Shown here piece after piece: positions 11,150 through 21,045 of a stretch of DNA of 64,000 bases. The position numbers and the translations under genes are program-made. The stretch is taken from NCBI GenBank assembly GCA_019119935.1, contig DWWA01000007.1, positions 1 to 64,000 on the forward strand, read 5' to 3'. The stretch's first letter is position 1; the number at the start of each line of letters is the position of its first letter. The DNA is from Candidatus Ruthenibacterium merdavium. GTDB taxonomy: Bacteria; Bacillota; Clostridia; Oscillospirales; Ruminococcaceae. The notes beneath the pieces are model-generated. The model worked only from the letters and a program-made list of their open reading frames with translations. It was not told the DNA's origin and searched no databases.

Positions 11150-11480
11150 AAGGACTTCCTTTCCGGTGAGCCGCGCAAAACGCGGCATGGTGACACACAG
11201 GCAATCGCATGTGCATAGTGCACAGTATAACCTGTAAGGCGGCTTTATGTCAAATTGGAAAAAAAGAGAGAGGAATTGCTGTTTAATTGCCAAAAATAAG
11301 CAATAACCATAAATGCAATAGGACAACTATACAAAAAAAGTACGGCACAAAGCGGCAAAGCTGAAGCAAACAGAAAAAAACGAAAAAAATTTTTGGAAAA
11401 CTTGCAAAAAGATTCGATTTTCTTTATAATAAAGGATAGGTTCCCATGTTAAAAAACTATCAAAAGTAAGGAGCATCGCT

Positions 11481-12173
11481 ATGACTTATTCACATGAAGT
11501 AGAGCAAATGTGTCCGGTCGCAAAGGGCCCTCACCACGGCCCCGCCCCCATTCCCGAAGAGGGCAAATGGGTTAAGGCGTACGAGATTAAGGACATTTCC
11601 GGTTTGACACACGGTGTAGGCTGGTGTGCACCCCAGCAGGGCGCTTGCAAGCTGACACTGAACATCAAAGACGGTATCATCGAAGAGGCTTTGGTGGAGA
11701 CTTTGGGCTGCTCCGGTATGACGCACTCCGCTGCTATGGCGGGTGAGATTCTCCCCGGCAAAACCATCCTCGAAGCTCTGAACACCGACCTCGTTTGTGA
11801 CGCCATCAACGTGGCGATGCGCGAGCTGTTCAAACAAATCGTTTACGGCCGCAGCCAGACTGCTTTCTCCGAGGGCGGCTTGCCCATCGGCGCTTCCCTC
11901 GAGGATTTGGGCAAAGGTCTGCGCAGCATGACCGGCACCATCTTCTCCACAAAGGCAAAAGGCGTGCGTTATCTGGAGCTGACCGAGGGTTACATCACCC
12001 GCGTTGCTCTGGACGAGAACAACGAGGCCATCGGCTACGAGTTCGTGCGTTTGGGCAAGATGATGGAGGATATCCGCAAGGGTGTAGACGCTAACGAGGC
12101 TTACAAAAAGAACGTTGGCACCTACGGCCGCTTTGCGAACGCCGCCAAATACATCGACCCGCGCGAGCAATAA
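11481..12173 (+). CDS. NifU-N-like iron-sulfur cluster assembly scaffold family protein
   Basis: GACKLTLNIKDGIIEEALVETLGCSGMTHSAAMAGEIL; RBS aaggag; paired with a GGGtGRT protein. Confidence 0.82.
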   Translation: MTYSHEVEQMCPVAKGPHHGPAPIPEEGKWVKAYEIKDISGLTHGVGWCAPQQGACKLTLNIKDGIIEEALVETLGCSGMTHSAAMAGEILPGKTILEALNTDLVCDAINVAMRELFKQIVYGRSQTAFSEGGLPIGASLEDLGKGLRSMTGTIFSTKAKGVRYLELTEGYITRVALDENNEAIGYEFVRLGKMMEDIRKGVDANEAYKKNVGTYGRFANAAKYIDPREQ

Positions 12174-12191
12174 GAAGGGAGGAACGGTACA

Positions 12192-13184
12192 ATGGCTAAA
12201 TTTGAAGGTCAGGAACGCCGCATGCCCAAAATCGAGGCATGCTTGAAAGAGAACGGCTTGGGCACTTTGGACGATTGCCGTAAGCTTCTGGAAGAAAAAG
12301 GCATCGACGTGGAGGGCATCGTCAAAGGCGTGCAGCCCATCTGCTTCGAGAACGCTGTTTGGGCATACACTCTGGGCACCGCTATCGCTGTAAAGCGCGG
12401 CCTGAAGAACGCTTCCGAGTGTGCTGCTGCCATCGGTGAGGGCCTTGAGGCATTCACCGTGCCCGGTTCTGTTGCTGAGCAGCGCAAGGTTGGCCTCGGC
12501 CACGGCAACCTCGGCGCAATGCTGCTGAATGACGACACCAAGTGCTTTGCATTCCTCGCAGGCCACGAGTCCTTCGCAGCTGCTGAGGGCGCAATCGGCA
12601 TTGCTCGTACTGCGAACAAGGCTCGCAAAACTCCGCTGCGTGTTATTCTGAACGGCCTTGGCAAAGATGCTGCTTATATCATCAGCCGCATCAACGGCTT
12701 CACCTATGTGAACACCGAGTACGACTTCACCACCGGCAAGCTGAACATCGTCGAGGAGCGTGCTTTCTCCGAGGGTGAGCGCGCCGCTGTTAAGTGCTAT
12801 GGTGCAAACGACGTTCTGGAAGGCGTTGCCATCATGCAGCACGAGGGTGTTGACGTTTCCATCACAGGTAACTCCACCAACCCCACTCGCTTCCAGCATC
12901 CCGTTGCCGGCACCTATAAGAAATGGGCGCTGGAGAACGGCGTGAAGTACTTCTCTGTTGCATCCGGCGGCGGCACAGGCCGTACCCTGCATCCGGACAA
13001 CATGGCAGCCGGCCCGGCTTCTTACGGCTTGACCGACACCATGGGCCGTATGCACTCCGATGCACAGTTTGCAGGTTCCTCCTCCGTGCCCGCGCACGTT
13101 GAGATGATGGGCCTCATCGGTGCAGGCAACAACCCCATGGTTGGCATGACGGTTGCATGCGCTGTTGCTGCTTCTCAGGTATAA
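12192..13184 (+). CDS. GGGtGRT-family protein
   Basis: Contains the family signature SGGGTGRTLHPDNMAAGPASYGL. Confidence 0.9.
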   Translation: MAKFEGQERRMPKIEACLKENGLGTLDDCRKLLEEKGIDVEGIVKGVQPICFENAVWAYTLGTAIAVKRGLKNASECAAAIGEGLEAFTVPGSVAEQRKVGLGHGNLGAMLLNDDTKCFAFLAGHESFAAAEGAIGIARTANKARKTPLRVILNGLGKDAAYIISRINGFTYVNTEYDFTTGKLNIVEERAFSEGERAAVKCYGANDVLEGVAIMQHEGVDVSITGNSTNPTRFQHPVAGTYKKWALENGVKYFSVASGGGTGRTLHPDNMAAGPASYGLTDTMGRMHSDAQFAGSSSVPAHVEMMGLIGAGNNPMVGMTVACAVAASQV

Positions 13185-13214
13185 TTTTAAAAGCAAAGTT
13201 TCTTTTGCTTATAA

Positions 13215-13252
13215 ACACGCCGCAGGGCTTTTCGCTCTGCGGCGTGTTTTTT
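13215..13252 (+). terminator. Intrinsic terminator after the GGGtGRT gene
   Basis: ACACGCCGCAGGGC-TTTTC-GCTCTGCGGCGTGTTTTTT. Confidence 0.88.
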
Positions 13253-13382
13253 ACAGTCGACTGTAAAAAGGAAAAAATTTTGTTTTCCTTATGAGTAAGG
13301 TGAGGAACGAGAAAAAGCGGGAAACGATTTTGCCGATGATGATTCCCGGCAGCTATGCGGCTTTTTCAAAAAAACTTTTCAA

Positions 13383-13433
13383 CAAAAAATCCGGTGACTG
13401 TGGAGAATTCCCCCACAAACACCGGATTTTTTA
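13383..13433 (-). terminator. Intrinsic terminator of the phosphatase/YibE unit
   Basis: AAAAAATCCGGTG...CACCGGATTTTTT inverted repeat. Confidence 0.75.
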
Positions 13434-13478
13434 TTCTTTTTTCTCTTGACTGTTCCGGCAAGGCTTTTTTGAAGAGCG

Positions 13479-14666
13479 TCATGCCGCCTGCTCTGCATCC
13501 GAAAGGCTTGGCAGAGCACCCAGTGCTTTGGAAGAAGCGCGCTTTGTCAAAAGAAAACCGGCTGCCATTGCCGTAAACGGAGCCACGGTTACAAGCCCGA
13601 AGCTGCCCACCACCGTATCTAAAATTTCCGCAGCCACATATTTGTAGTTTAAAATGTGATCGATAGGGGTTCCCTGTGCCATAAACACCATCAACAGGGC
13701 AATGTATCCGCCCGAATAGGCCAAAAGCAGGGTAGTCGTCATCGTCCCCATGGCGGCGCGTCCCACATTCAGGCCGGAGCGCGCGGCTTCCCAGCGGCCA
13801 ATATCCGGCTTTTTTTGAATGACTTCATAGACGGCAGAGGTAATGTCAACCGACAAATCCATCATTGCGCCGGAAGCACCGATGAAAATACCGCTCATAA
13901 AAATAGCGGTGAGGTTGAGGTGTTCGTATCCGCTGTATAAAAGAGATTCGGAATTGCTCATCACGGCGCCGTGAATTTTAAAAAGATCGGTAAATAGAAT
14001 GCCCATCACAGCCGTGGTGAAAATTCCCAAAAGAGAACCAAGCGTAGCCACAACGGTGCGCCGCTCAAACCCATAAACAAACAGAATAATAATGGCCGTC
14101 AGCAGTACAGTGATGCCCATGCCTACCCAAACGGGGTTCATCCCTTTTAAATAGGCGGGAACCAGCACTTTCCAAATCATTAAAACGGTAATTGCAAACG
14201 AATAGAGCGACTGCAGGCCGTTTTTTCCGGCAAAGAGAACGAGGAATAAGGCAAAGGCCGCAAACAGCCAAAGCTCTGCGGAAAGGCGATAGTGATCGGT
14301 GATGACAGCAGATAAAATCTGCCCATTGCTTTCGCTGATGGTGACATAGGCGCGGTCGCCCGGGACAAAAATTTTATCTTTTTCTAAAGAGCCGCTCAAA
14401 AAGTTGACACTTTCTACTTCGCGTCCGGAAAGCGGCCCGTCTTCAATTAAGAGTGTGCACATTTGTTCGCCCGATTGAATCAGCCCGGAGCTTTTAATGG
14501 TGCTGTTGTCAACTTGTACTACTTTTCCGACAGCGCGGATGGTGCCCTGATAAAGGAGCGCATCCTCATAGCCCGTGGGCAGGGCGATGAGGATGGCAAT
14601 GATGATCAGAGCAATCAAGGAAGTGCCGAGAAAACGGCGGTGCTTTTGGATCATCTGATGAATCAT
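13479..14666 (-). CDS. YibE/F-family membrane protein
   Basis: Multi-TM, SGAMMDLSVDITSAVYEVIQKKPDIGRWEAARSGLNVGRAAMGTMTTTLLLAYSGG. Confidence 0.85.
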   Translation of the reverse strand: MIHQMIQKHRRFLGTSLIALIIIAILIALPTGYEDALLYQGTIRAVGKVVQVDNSTIKSSGLIQSGEQMCTLLIEDGPLSGREVESVNFLSGSLEKDKIFVPGDRAYVTISESNGQILSAVITDHYRLSAELWLFAAFALFLVLFAGKNGLQSLYSFAITVLMIWKVLVPAYLKGMNPVWVGMGITVLLTAIIILFVYGFERRTVVATLGSLLGIFTTAVMGILFTDLFKIHGAVMSNSESLLYSGYEHLNLTAIFMSGIFIGASGAMMDLSVDITSAVYEVIQKKPDIGRWEAARSGLNVGRAAMGTMTTTLLLAYSGGYIALLMVFMAQGTPIDHILNYKYVAAEILDTVVGSFGLVTVAPFTAMAAGFLLTKRASSKALGALPSLSDAEQAA

Positions 14667-14667
14667 T

Positions 14668-16284
14668 TTATTTTACTCCGGTCAAGTCTGCTAATTTTTG
14701 GAAAATTTCCGTGTTGTCATAGTATCCTGCAAAGTTTTCTGCGCCAACGCCCTCTACCAATACTTCAACGGGCAGGCCGGTGTGCGCATAAGAGCCGAAG
14801 TTGATGCCGCTTTTGTTGTTTAAAATATGTGTAATGGTAACAGTCAGCGGCTCATAGCTGCCGTAAAGGACATACTCTTCCTGAGAAAACTCTTCTTCCT
14901 CGCCGGTGCGGCTCATGGTTTCGTCGTAAGCGGCCTTCAGGCAATCATACTCGTACTGTGTCATCATCAGTGCGCCGGTGTCGCCCGACTCCGGGTGCGA
15001 GTCTGCGTTGTCTTTCTTTGAGCTTCCGTCGCTTGCTTCGGCGGTGGGAGCGGTCAGCCCGAACAGCTCAGTCACGTCTTTCATCACATCGTCAAAGCCG
15101 GTTTTGTTTTCTTTGTAGGCGGAAACATAGTCGCTGTCAAACTTTGCATAGGAAATCTTTTGCTCGTCCATATTCGTGAGGAACGTATCGTAATTTGTGC
15201 CCGCATAACCGATTGTCAAACCGCCTGTTTCATGGTCGCCGGTGACAATAATCAGCGTTTCATCGGGATGCTCATTATAAAACTTCACAGCCTCTTTTAC
15301 GGCATTGTCAAGTGCAATGGTGTCCTGAATTGCAGAAGCGGCGTCGTTTGCGTGGCACGCCCAGTCAATCTTTCCGCCTTCAACCGCCATGAAGAAACCG
15401 TTGTCGTTGTTCAAAACCTCAATGCCTTTTCGCACATAATCAGCCAGCGCCCACTGCCCGTCTTGAAGGTCAATGTCGTAAGGCATGGCGTTGCTGTCAG
15501 CAAGGTTTTCTTCAATGACAATCACAGGGCCGGATTTAGCAGTTAAAGCTTCGGCTTCCTTTGTCGTTTTTACAACGGAGTATCCGGCTTCTTCGGCCAG
15601 TGTATACAGGTCTGTTTGGTCTTCGTCTTTGCCCGTGGGCTGGTTGAAGTCGCCGCCCGCAAAGTAGTCGAAGCCGCTTTCAATCAGTTCCAGGCCGATT
15701 TCATAATAGCTGTTGCGCGAAGCTTGATGTGCATAGAAAGCCGCCGGCGTTGCATGATTCAGATTAACGGAAGATACCACGCCGATTTTATAGTCCTTTT
15801 GCTCTTTCAGCTTTTCTGCAATGGTTTCGTATTCCGTTTTGAAATCCTCGCTCACATTGATGCTGCCGCTCCAAGTTTTAAACCCGGTGGCAATCGAAGT
15901 TGCTGTTGAGGCGGAGTCGGGAGCAAAGGAAGTGCTGTCGTAAGTTTGCGCAGAACCCGTGACGGCAAGGTCCATCATCGCAAGGTGATTTTCACTTTGT
16001 AAAACCGTTTTGTTCTCCCCGTCAACGCTCAAGGTTTTGGGGGAGGCCTCATTTTGAGCGGCGCTGAGATAGTAATTGGTCAGCTGAATTTGCGGATAGC
16101 TCATTCCGTCGCCGATAAATAAAAAGACATATTTAGGAATTTTCGTGCTTGCTGCGGCAGCGGCAGCTGTTTGAGCGGCGCTTGCAGGCTCGGAAGCGGG
16201 AGCGGCCTCAGCGGTGCAGCCCGTTGCGGCGCTGACCAGCATGGCGGCGGTACAAAGAAGGCTCGCGGTTTTCTTGTTCATCAT
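14668..16284 (-). CDS. Secreted alkaline phosphatase
   Basis: Lipoprotein-like signal (AATGC), FIGDGMSYPQI, DSASTATSIATG, VTGDHETGG; likely start 16284 after AGGAGAAC. Confidence 0.93.
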   Translation of the reverse strand: MMNKKTASLLCTAAMLVSAATGCTAEAAPASEPASAAQTAAAAAASTKIPKYVFLFIGDGMSYPQIQLTNYYLSAAQNEASPKTLSVDGENKTVLQSENHLAMMDLAVTGSAQTYDSTSFAPDSASTATSIATGFKTWSGSINVSEDFKTEYETIAEKLKEQKDYKIGVVSSVNLNHATPAAFYAHQASRNSYYEIGLELIESGFDYFAGGDFNQPTGKDEDQTDLYTLAEEAGYSVVKTTKEAEALTAKSGPVIVIEENLADSNAMPYDIDLQDGQWALADYVRKGIEVLNNDNGFFMAVEGGKIDWACHANDAASAIQDTIALDNAVKEAVKFYNEHPDETLIIVTGDHETGGLTIGYAGTNYDTFLTNMDEQKISYAKFDSDYVSAYKENKTGFDDVMKDVTELFGLTAPTAEASDGSSKKDNADSHPESGDTGALMMTQYEYDCLKAAYDETMSRTGEEEEFSQEEYVLYGSYEPLTVTITHILNNKSGINFGSYAHTGLPVEVLVEGVGAENFAGYYDNTEIFQKLADLTGVK

Positions 16285-16509
16285 ACAGTTCTCCTCTTTT
16301 TCATTTGCGGCAAAAGCCACGGTTCTGCACATAGGCAGAGTTGTTGATTTGTCGCCCGGACAGGTTTTATTTTAGCGGGCTGTGTGTAAAGTTTGTTACC
16401 CTGCGTTTGTAAAAAAGAGTACAAAATTTGCAAAATTTCAGTAATGTGAGCTGAAAAAAACAGCAATAAAAAATTGTTAACATAAAATAGAAAAAATGAA
16501 TAAAATGTA

Positions 16510-16538
16510 TTTACATATTGGCTTTCACTTGCTATAAT
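16510..16538 (+). promoter_or_regulatory. Sigma-A-type promoter (TTTACA-N17-TATAAT)
   Basis: tttacatattggctttcacttgctataat, upstream of the GH38-type gene. Confidence 0.7.
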
Positions 16539-16610
16539 GACAGCGAAACAGCACGAAGCCAGATCGGTGCTTTGAGTTGCTGGATTTGATGCAGTCAGGA
16601 GGAGCTTTTT

Positions 16611-19016
16611 ATGAGCCGTACCATTCAAAACGTCTATATCGTTCACCATTCGCACACCGATATCGGCTACACGGATTTACAGGAAAAAATCATTGCCAAT
16701 CAGGTGGAGTATTTACACGAGGCTGTGCGCCTTTGCAGTGATCCCAAGCACGAAGGTTTTCGCTGGAACTGCGAAACATGGTTTTGCGTGCGCGAGTATT
16801 TAAAAGAAGCAAGCGAGCAGGAAAAAGAAGCTTTCTTCCGTTTAATGAAAGAAGGCAAGCTGGGCTTTTCTGCGAATTATCTCAATTTCACTGATTTGGT
16901 GGACAGCGAGATGCTGAGCGACGAAATGGATGAGATGTGCGCTGTTTTAAACCAATATGGCGTGGAGCACCGCACTGCAATGTTTGCGGACATCAACGGC
17001 ATTTCCATGGGCCAGCGCGACGCGCTCATCAATCACGGCGTCGAATTTTTGTATACCAATATTCACTGCCACCACGGCATGTATCCGCTGTATCAAAACC
17101 AAACGGCTTACCGCTGGGAAAATGCCGAAGGGAAGCAGCTGCTTGTGTGGAACGGTGAGCACTACAATCTCGGAAACGCACTGGGAATTGTGCCGAATCG
17201 TCAAGCCAACTTTATGACACAGGACTTTTTCGGCAAAGTGCCGCAGGAAGTAGAAACGGTGGATATTCTGCACGGCAATTTGCAGAAATACTTAGAGGAA
17301 TGTGAAGAAAGCGGCTATGCTTACCCGTTTATCATCACCAGTGTGTCCGGTGTGTTCAGCGATAACGCACCCCCCGAGCCCAAAATTCAGGAGATGGTAA
17401 CGGCTTATAATGAGCGCTACGGGGCGCAAGGCGTGCGTTTGCAGATGGTTTCTCTGCAAGAGCTGTATGCCGCCGTTGCACCCTATTTGAACGATGTGCC
17501 TGTCTATCGCGGCGATTTAACTGATTGGTGGGCACACGGCATTGGCTCTACGCCCTATGCAGTAAAGCACTACCGCGATGCGCGGCACCGTTACCATGAG
17601 TGCCTGCGCCTCGACAGCGGTGCCAAAGAAAAATATCCGGAACTTGCGCAGGCGGCCCGTGACAGAATGCTTTTGTATGCAGAGCACACATGGGGCCATT
17701 CCAGCACCATCACCCACCCGTATGAGTCTATGGTTCTTCACTTGGATATGCGCAAAAACGGCTACGCCTCCGATGCACACGAGGCGGCCTCCCGCATGAT
17801 GCAGAAAATTCGCCGCGAAAAGGGAGAAATCTGCACCTACTACGGCTCGAGCGGAACGGTTCGTGTGTGTCCCACCGGACGCGCAAAGGGCTTGCAGCCG
17901 GTTGAATTTTATTTAGAAAATCCGCATTTGAAAGCGGCGCGTGTGGTGCGCGATGACGGCAAGGAAATGACATGTCAGATTCACACCGGTTCACGCGGAC
18001 AGCACATCACCTTCCTTGATTGCTTTGAGGACGGCAAGGCGCGCGAGTATACCTTTACCGAACAGCCCTTCCGTCCCGAAATGCCCAGCCATCGCCATGC
18101 CTACATCGGCTCTGAGCGCGTGAAGGATATCATCAGCGACTATGACCCCATTTCCTGCTTCCTGCCCTATCAATACGAAAATGAGTGGTTCCGCTTGGCG
18201 TATCGCCCGGGTGAAGGCGTAACGGAGTTTGTTCACAAAGCCAGCGGGAAAAATATGCTGACAGAGGGAGAAATCCCGTTCTTTACGCCTGTTTATGAAT
18301 GCACCCCGATTCGCTGGGGCGCAGAGTTTGAATTTGCAGGTAAGCAAGGGGAAGAACGCCGCTTGCTGGGCCGCAACATCCGCGGAAAGCACGCTCGGCT
18401 TTCCGTTGGCAAACTCAAGGAGATTTTGTGCCGTGAGCGAGGCCCGGTTTTTACGCTGTTAGAGATGAAGTTTGAAATGGAAGGCTCTATGCATACCAGC
18501 GTGTTCCTTCGCTTGTTCGAGCAAGCTCCGCGCATTGACTTTTATCTTGAACTGGGAAAAACTCTGTCGCAGGACATCGAGAGCGTTTTCCTGCCCATGC
18601 AGCTGAATTTAGACGACGCACAGCAGGTTTATTTGAAAAAGGGAACGGAGGCGTTCCGCCCCGGCATTGACCAGCTTCCCGGAACCTGCATGGAATACTA
18701 TGGTACGGATGACGGCCTTGCATTTGTCACGCCGCAAGGCAGTGTACTCATTGCCTGCCATGATGTACCGCTGGTTTACATGGGTGAAATGCGTCATCAC
18801 GCCGTGCGCCTGTGCGACGGCAGCCCGGAAAATAACCGCCGCCCGATTTATTCGTGGGTGATGAATAACATCTGGGAAACCAACTTCAAAATGGATCTTT
18901 CCGGCTTTGCGCAGTACCGCTACACGCTGCACTTGAGCGAGGAAACAAACGGAGAAAAGGCAATGTCTGAGCTGACAGAGCGCACTTTCGACCCGGCGGC
19001 ACTATTGATCCGCTGA
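16611..19016 (+). CDS. Glycoside hydrolase family 38-type (alpha-mannosidase-like, DUF5054-like) protein
   Basis: N-terminal VHHSHTDIGYTDLQEKI and AEHTWGH motifs. Confidence 0.75.
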   Translation: MSRTIQNVYIVHHSHTDIGYTDLQEKIIANQVEYLHEAVRLCSDPKHEGFRWNCETWFCVREYLKEASEQEKEAFFRLMKEGKLGFSANYLNFTDLVDSEMLSDEMDEMCAVLNQYGVEHRTAMFADINGISMGQRDALINHGVEFLYTNIHCHHGMYPLYQNQTAYRWENAEGKQLLVWNGEHYNLGNALGIVPNRQANFMTQDFFGKVPQEVETVDILHGNLQKYLEECEESGYAYPFIITSVSGVFSDNAPPEPKIQEMVTAYNERYGAQGVRLQMVSLQELYAAVAPYLNDVPVYRGDLTDWWAHGIGSTPYAVKHYRDARHRYHECLRLDSGAKEKYPELAQAARDRMLLYAEHTWGHSSTITHPYESMVLHLDMRKNGYASDAHEAASRMMQKIRREKGEICTYYGSSGTVRVCPTGRAKGLQPVEFYLENPHLKAARVVRDDGKEMTCQIHTGSRGQHITFLDCFEDGKAREYTFTEQPFRPEMPSHRHAYIGSERVKDIISDYDPISCFLPYQYENEWFRLAYRPGEGVTEFVHKASGKNMLTEGEIPFFTPVYECTPIRWGAEFEFAGKQGEERRLLGRNIRGKHARLSVGKLKEILCRERGPVFTLLEMKFEMEGSMHTSVFLRLFEQAPRIDFYLELGKTLSQDIESVFLPMQLNLDDAQQVYLKKGTEAFRPGIDQLPGTCMEYYGTDDGLAFVTPQGSVLIACHDVPLVYMGEMRHHAVRLCDGSPENNRRPIYSWVMNNIWETNFKMDLSGFAQYRYTLHLSEETNGEKAMSELTERTFDPAALLIR

Positions 19017-19041
19017 AAAAGCAATTGAAAATTAAGAGATA

Positions 19042-19074
19042 AAAACCGGCTGTTCTTTCAGAACAGCCGGTTTT
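19042..19074 (+). terminator. Intrinsic terminator
   Basis: AAAACCGGCTGTTCT-TTC-AGAACAGCCGGTTTT. Confidence 0.88.
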
Positions 19075-19164
19075 ATTTTGTAAAACTCTTTTTGCGGCCT
19101 GCGCTTTTTGATTCGCAGCGCGACTTTTGAGGTTTTGTTTGAAGAAACTTTTTGATAAACAGAA

Positions 19165-19368
19165 AGGGGAAAGCACGAAGCTTTCCCCTCAGTTTGTCGA
19201 AAAAGCTTCGCTTTTTCACAAACTGTGTCCCTATTTCAAATGGAAAAGAGGGGTAGCCCCCTTTTCCAAGCCTTTTTCCCCTTGCAGCCCAGGTTCTTTC
19301 TGAATCAGGCGGCAGTTTTTCGACAGTCTCAGGGGAAAGCACGAAGCTTTCCTCTTTGCTGCTGCCTG
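19165..19368. repeat. Intergenic array of hairpins, including two copies of AGGGGAAAGCACGAAGCTTTCC(C/T)CT
   Basis: Hairpins at 19165-19189, 19190-19225, ~19241-19268, and nested 19306-19315/19359-19368 enclosing 19331-19355. Confidence 0.8.
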
Positions 19369-19412
19369 CCGGAACAGAACAGATGAACTTTGTCTTGCGG
19401 AAATAACAACAA

Positions 19413-19670
19413 TTACGCTTGTTCGTGATCCATCGCAGCAATTGCCTCACGGCATTCTTTGCAGATGTTCCGGCCTTGATACGTCTGAACATCAACGGCA
19501 CTGCCGCAGAAGATGCAGGCGGGCTGGTATTTTTTCAAGATAATGCTGTCATCATCCACATACACTTCGAGCGCAGAATCTTTATCGATATCCAATACTC
19601 GACGAAGTTCGATCGGTAACACCACACGGCCGAGGTTATCCACCGGACGTACAATTCCCGTAGACTTCAT
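19413..19670 (-). CDS. AbrB/SpoVT-like transcriptional regulator with C-terminal zinc-ribbon-like CxxC motifs
   Basis: MKSTGIVRPVDNLGRVVLPIELRRVLDI plus CIFC...CKEC; start at 19670. Confidence 0.9.
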   Translation of the reverse strand: MKSTGIVRPVDNLGRVVLPIELRRVLDIDKDSALEVYVDDDSIILKKYQPACIFCGSAVDVQTYQGRNICKECREAIAAMDHEQA

Positions 19671-19803
19671 AGGGAAATCCTCCTTTGTTTTATTGTTTCT
19701 GTGCAATCATATTATACCAAACCTTGCCAAATATTGTCAATCTTTGGAAAACCATTTTACAGATTTAACTATTAAATTTCACGAATTATTCAAGTTTTTA
19801 GCC

Positions 19804-20802
19804 TTAAAGTGACAGGAAACCAACTTTTTTATACACCTTACGCAGCATTTTAGCGGCGGCGGCGTTGGCTTTTTCGGCACCTTGCTTCAAAATATCGTCT
19901 AAATATTCCTTGTCTGCCAAAATGCGATGATACTCATCCTGCACCGGGCGCAAAACCGCAACAACGCTTTCGCCGACGGCGGTTTTGAAATCTCCGTAGC
20001 CTTTGCCTTCAAATTCGCGCTCAATCTCTTCAAAGCTTTTTCCGGTGCACGCGCTGTAAATTGACATCAAGTTTGTCACGCCGGGCTTTGTTTCATCGGC
20101 GCGCACGCAGTTGTCGGAGTCGGTCACGGCACGCTTGAACTTTTTCATAATCACATCCGGCTCATCGAGCATCCGGACAACGGCGTTTGCGTTTGTGTCC
20201 GATTTGCTCATTTTCTTTTCCGGCTCCTGCAGGCTCATTACCTTGGCGCCTACTTTGGGAATGTAGCCGTCGGGAATGGGGAACGTTTCGCTGTAAATTC
20301 CGTTGAATCGCTGGGCAATGTTGCGCGCCAGCTCCAAATGCTGCTTTTGATCTTTGCCGATGGGCACAAGGTCGGTGCCGTAAAGCAGAATGTCTGCCGC
20401 CATCAAAATAGGGTAAGTCAGCAGGCCGCCGTTGATGTCTTCGGGATGTTTGGCGCTTTTTTCTTTAAATTGATGCATGCGGGTTAAATCTCCGAACGGG
20501 CAAAAGCATCCCAGCACCCACGAAAGCTGCGCGTGTGCCGGCACGTGGCTTTGCACAAACAAAATGCTTTTGGAAGGGTCTACGCCGCTGGCTAAGAACA
20601 AAGCGGCTGTTTCGCGGGTTTGACGGCGCAGGTCGGCCGGGTTTTGACGCACGGTAATTGCGTGCTGATCCACCACAGAATAAATGCAGTCGTATTCTTC
20701 TTGTAAAGCGCCCCAGTTGCGAACCGCACCCACATAATTTCCAAGCGTAAACGTTCCGGTGGGCTGAATTCCGCTGAATACCCGTTTTTTCTGCTGTTCC
20801 AT
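19804..20802 (-). CDS. trpS: Tryptophan--tRNA ligase
   Basis: FSGIQPTGTFTLGNYVGAVRNW, KKMSKSD; likely start MEQQKKR at 20802. Confidence 0.96.
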   Translation of the reverse strand: MEQQKKRVFSGIQPTGTFTLGNYVGAVRNWGALQEEYDCIYSVVDQHAITVRQNPADLRRQTRETAALFLASGVDPSKSILFVQSHVPAHAQLSWVLGCFCPFGDLTRMHQFKEKSAKHPEDINGGLLTYPILMAADILLYGTDLVPIGKDQKQHLELARNIAQRFNGIYSETFPIPDGYIPKVGAKVMSLQEPEKKMSKSDTNANAVVRMLDEPDVIMKKFKRAVTDSDNCVRADETKPGVTNLMSIYSACTGKSFEEIEREFEGKGYGDFKTAVGESVVAVLRPVQDEYHRILADKEYLDDILKQGAEKANAAAAKMLRKVYKKVGFLSL

Positions 20803-21045
20803 GGCTGATATCCTCTTTTCTTTGCGGGCCGTTCTGCGCTGATTAAACGCATATTTCCCTAATTTATTCAATGTAACGATATTATAGCACACGTTGTACT
20901 GCAAAGCAATTGACAAACGGTTCCGGGAGAGATAAACTAGAGAGGATAATAATCGGCGCAAAGGCGGAAAAATGCCGCAAAATAGATGCCGAAAAAGTTT
21001 TATTCTGCGGCCGTGCGGGCCGTACGATTAAAGGAGTAAAAAGTT

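Noticed and set aside
11490-13196. 568-aa minus-strand ORF across the NifU-like and GGGtGRT genes
   Set aside because: Antisense shadow ORF spanning two genes with clear family motifs
19073-19501. 142-aa minus-strand ORF in the hairpin-rich gap
   Set aside because: Translates the palindromic array and overlaps the AbrB-like gene out of frame; no family features
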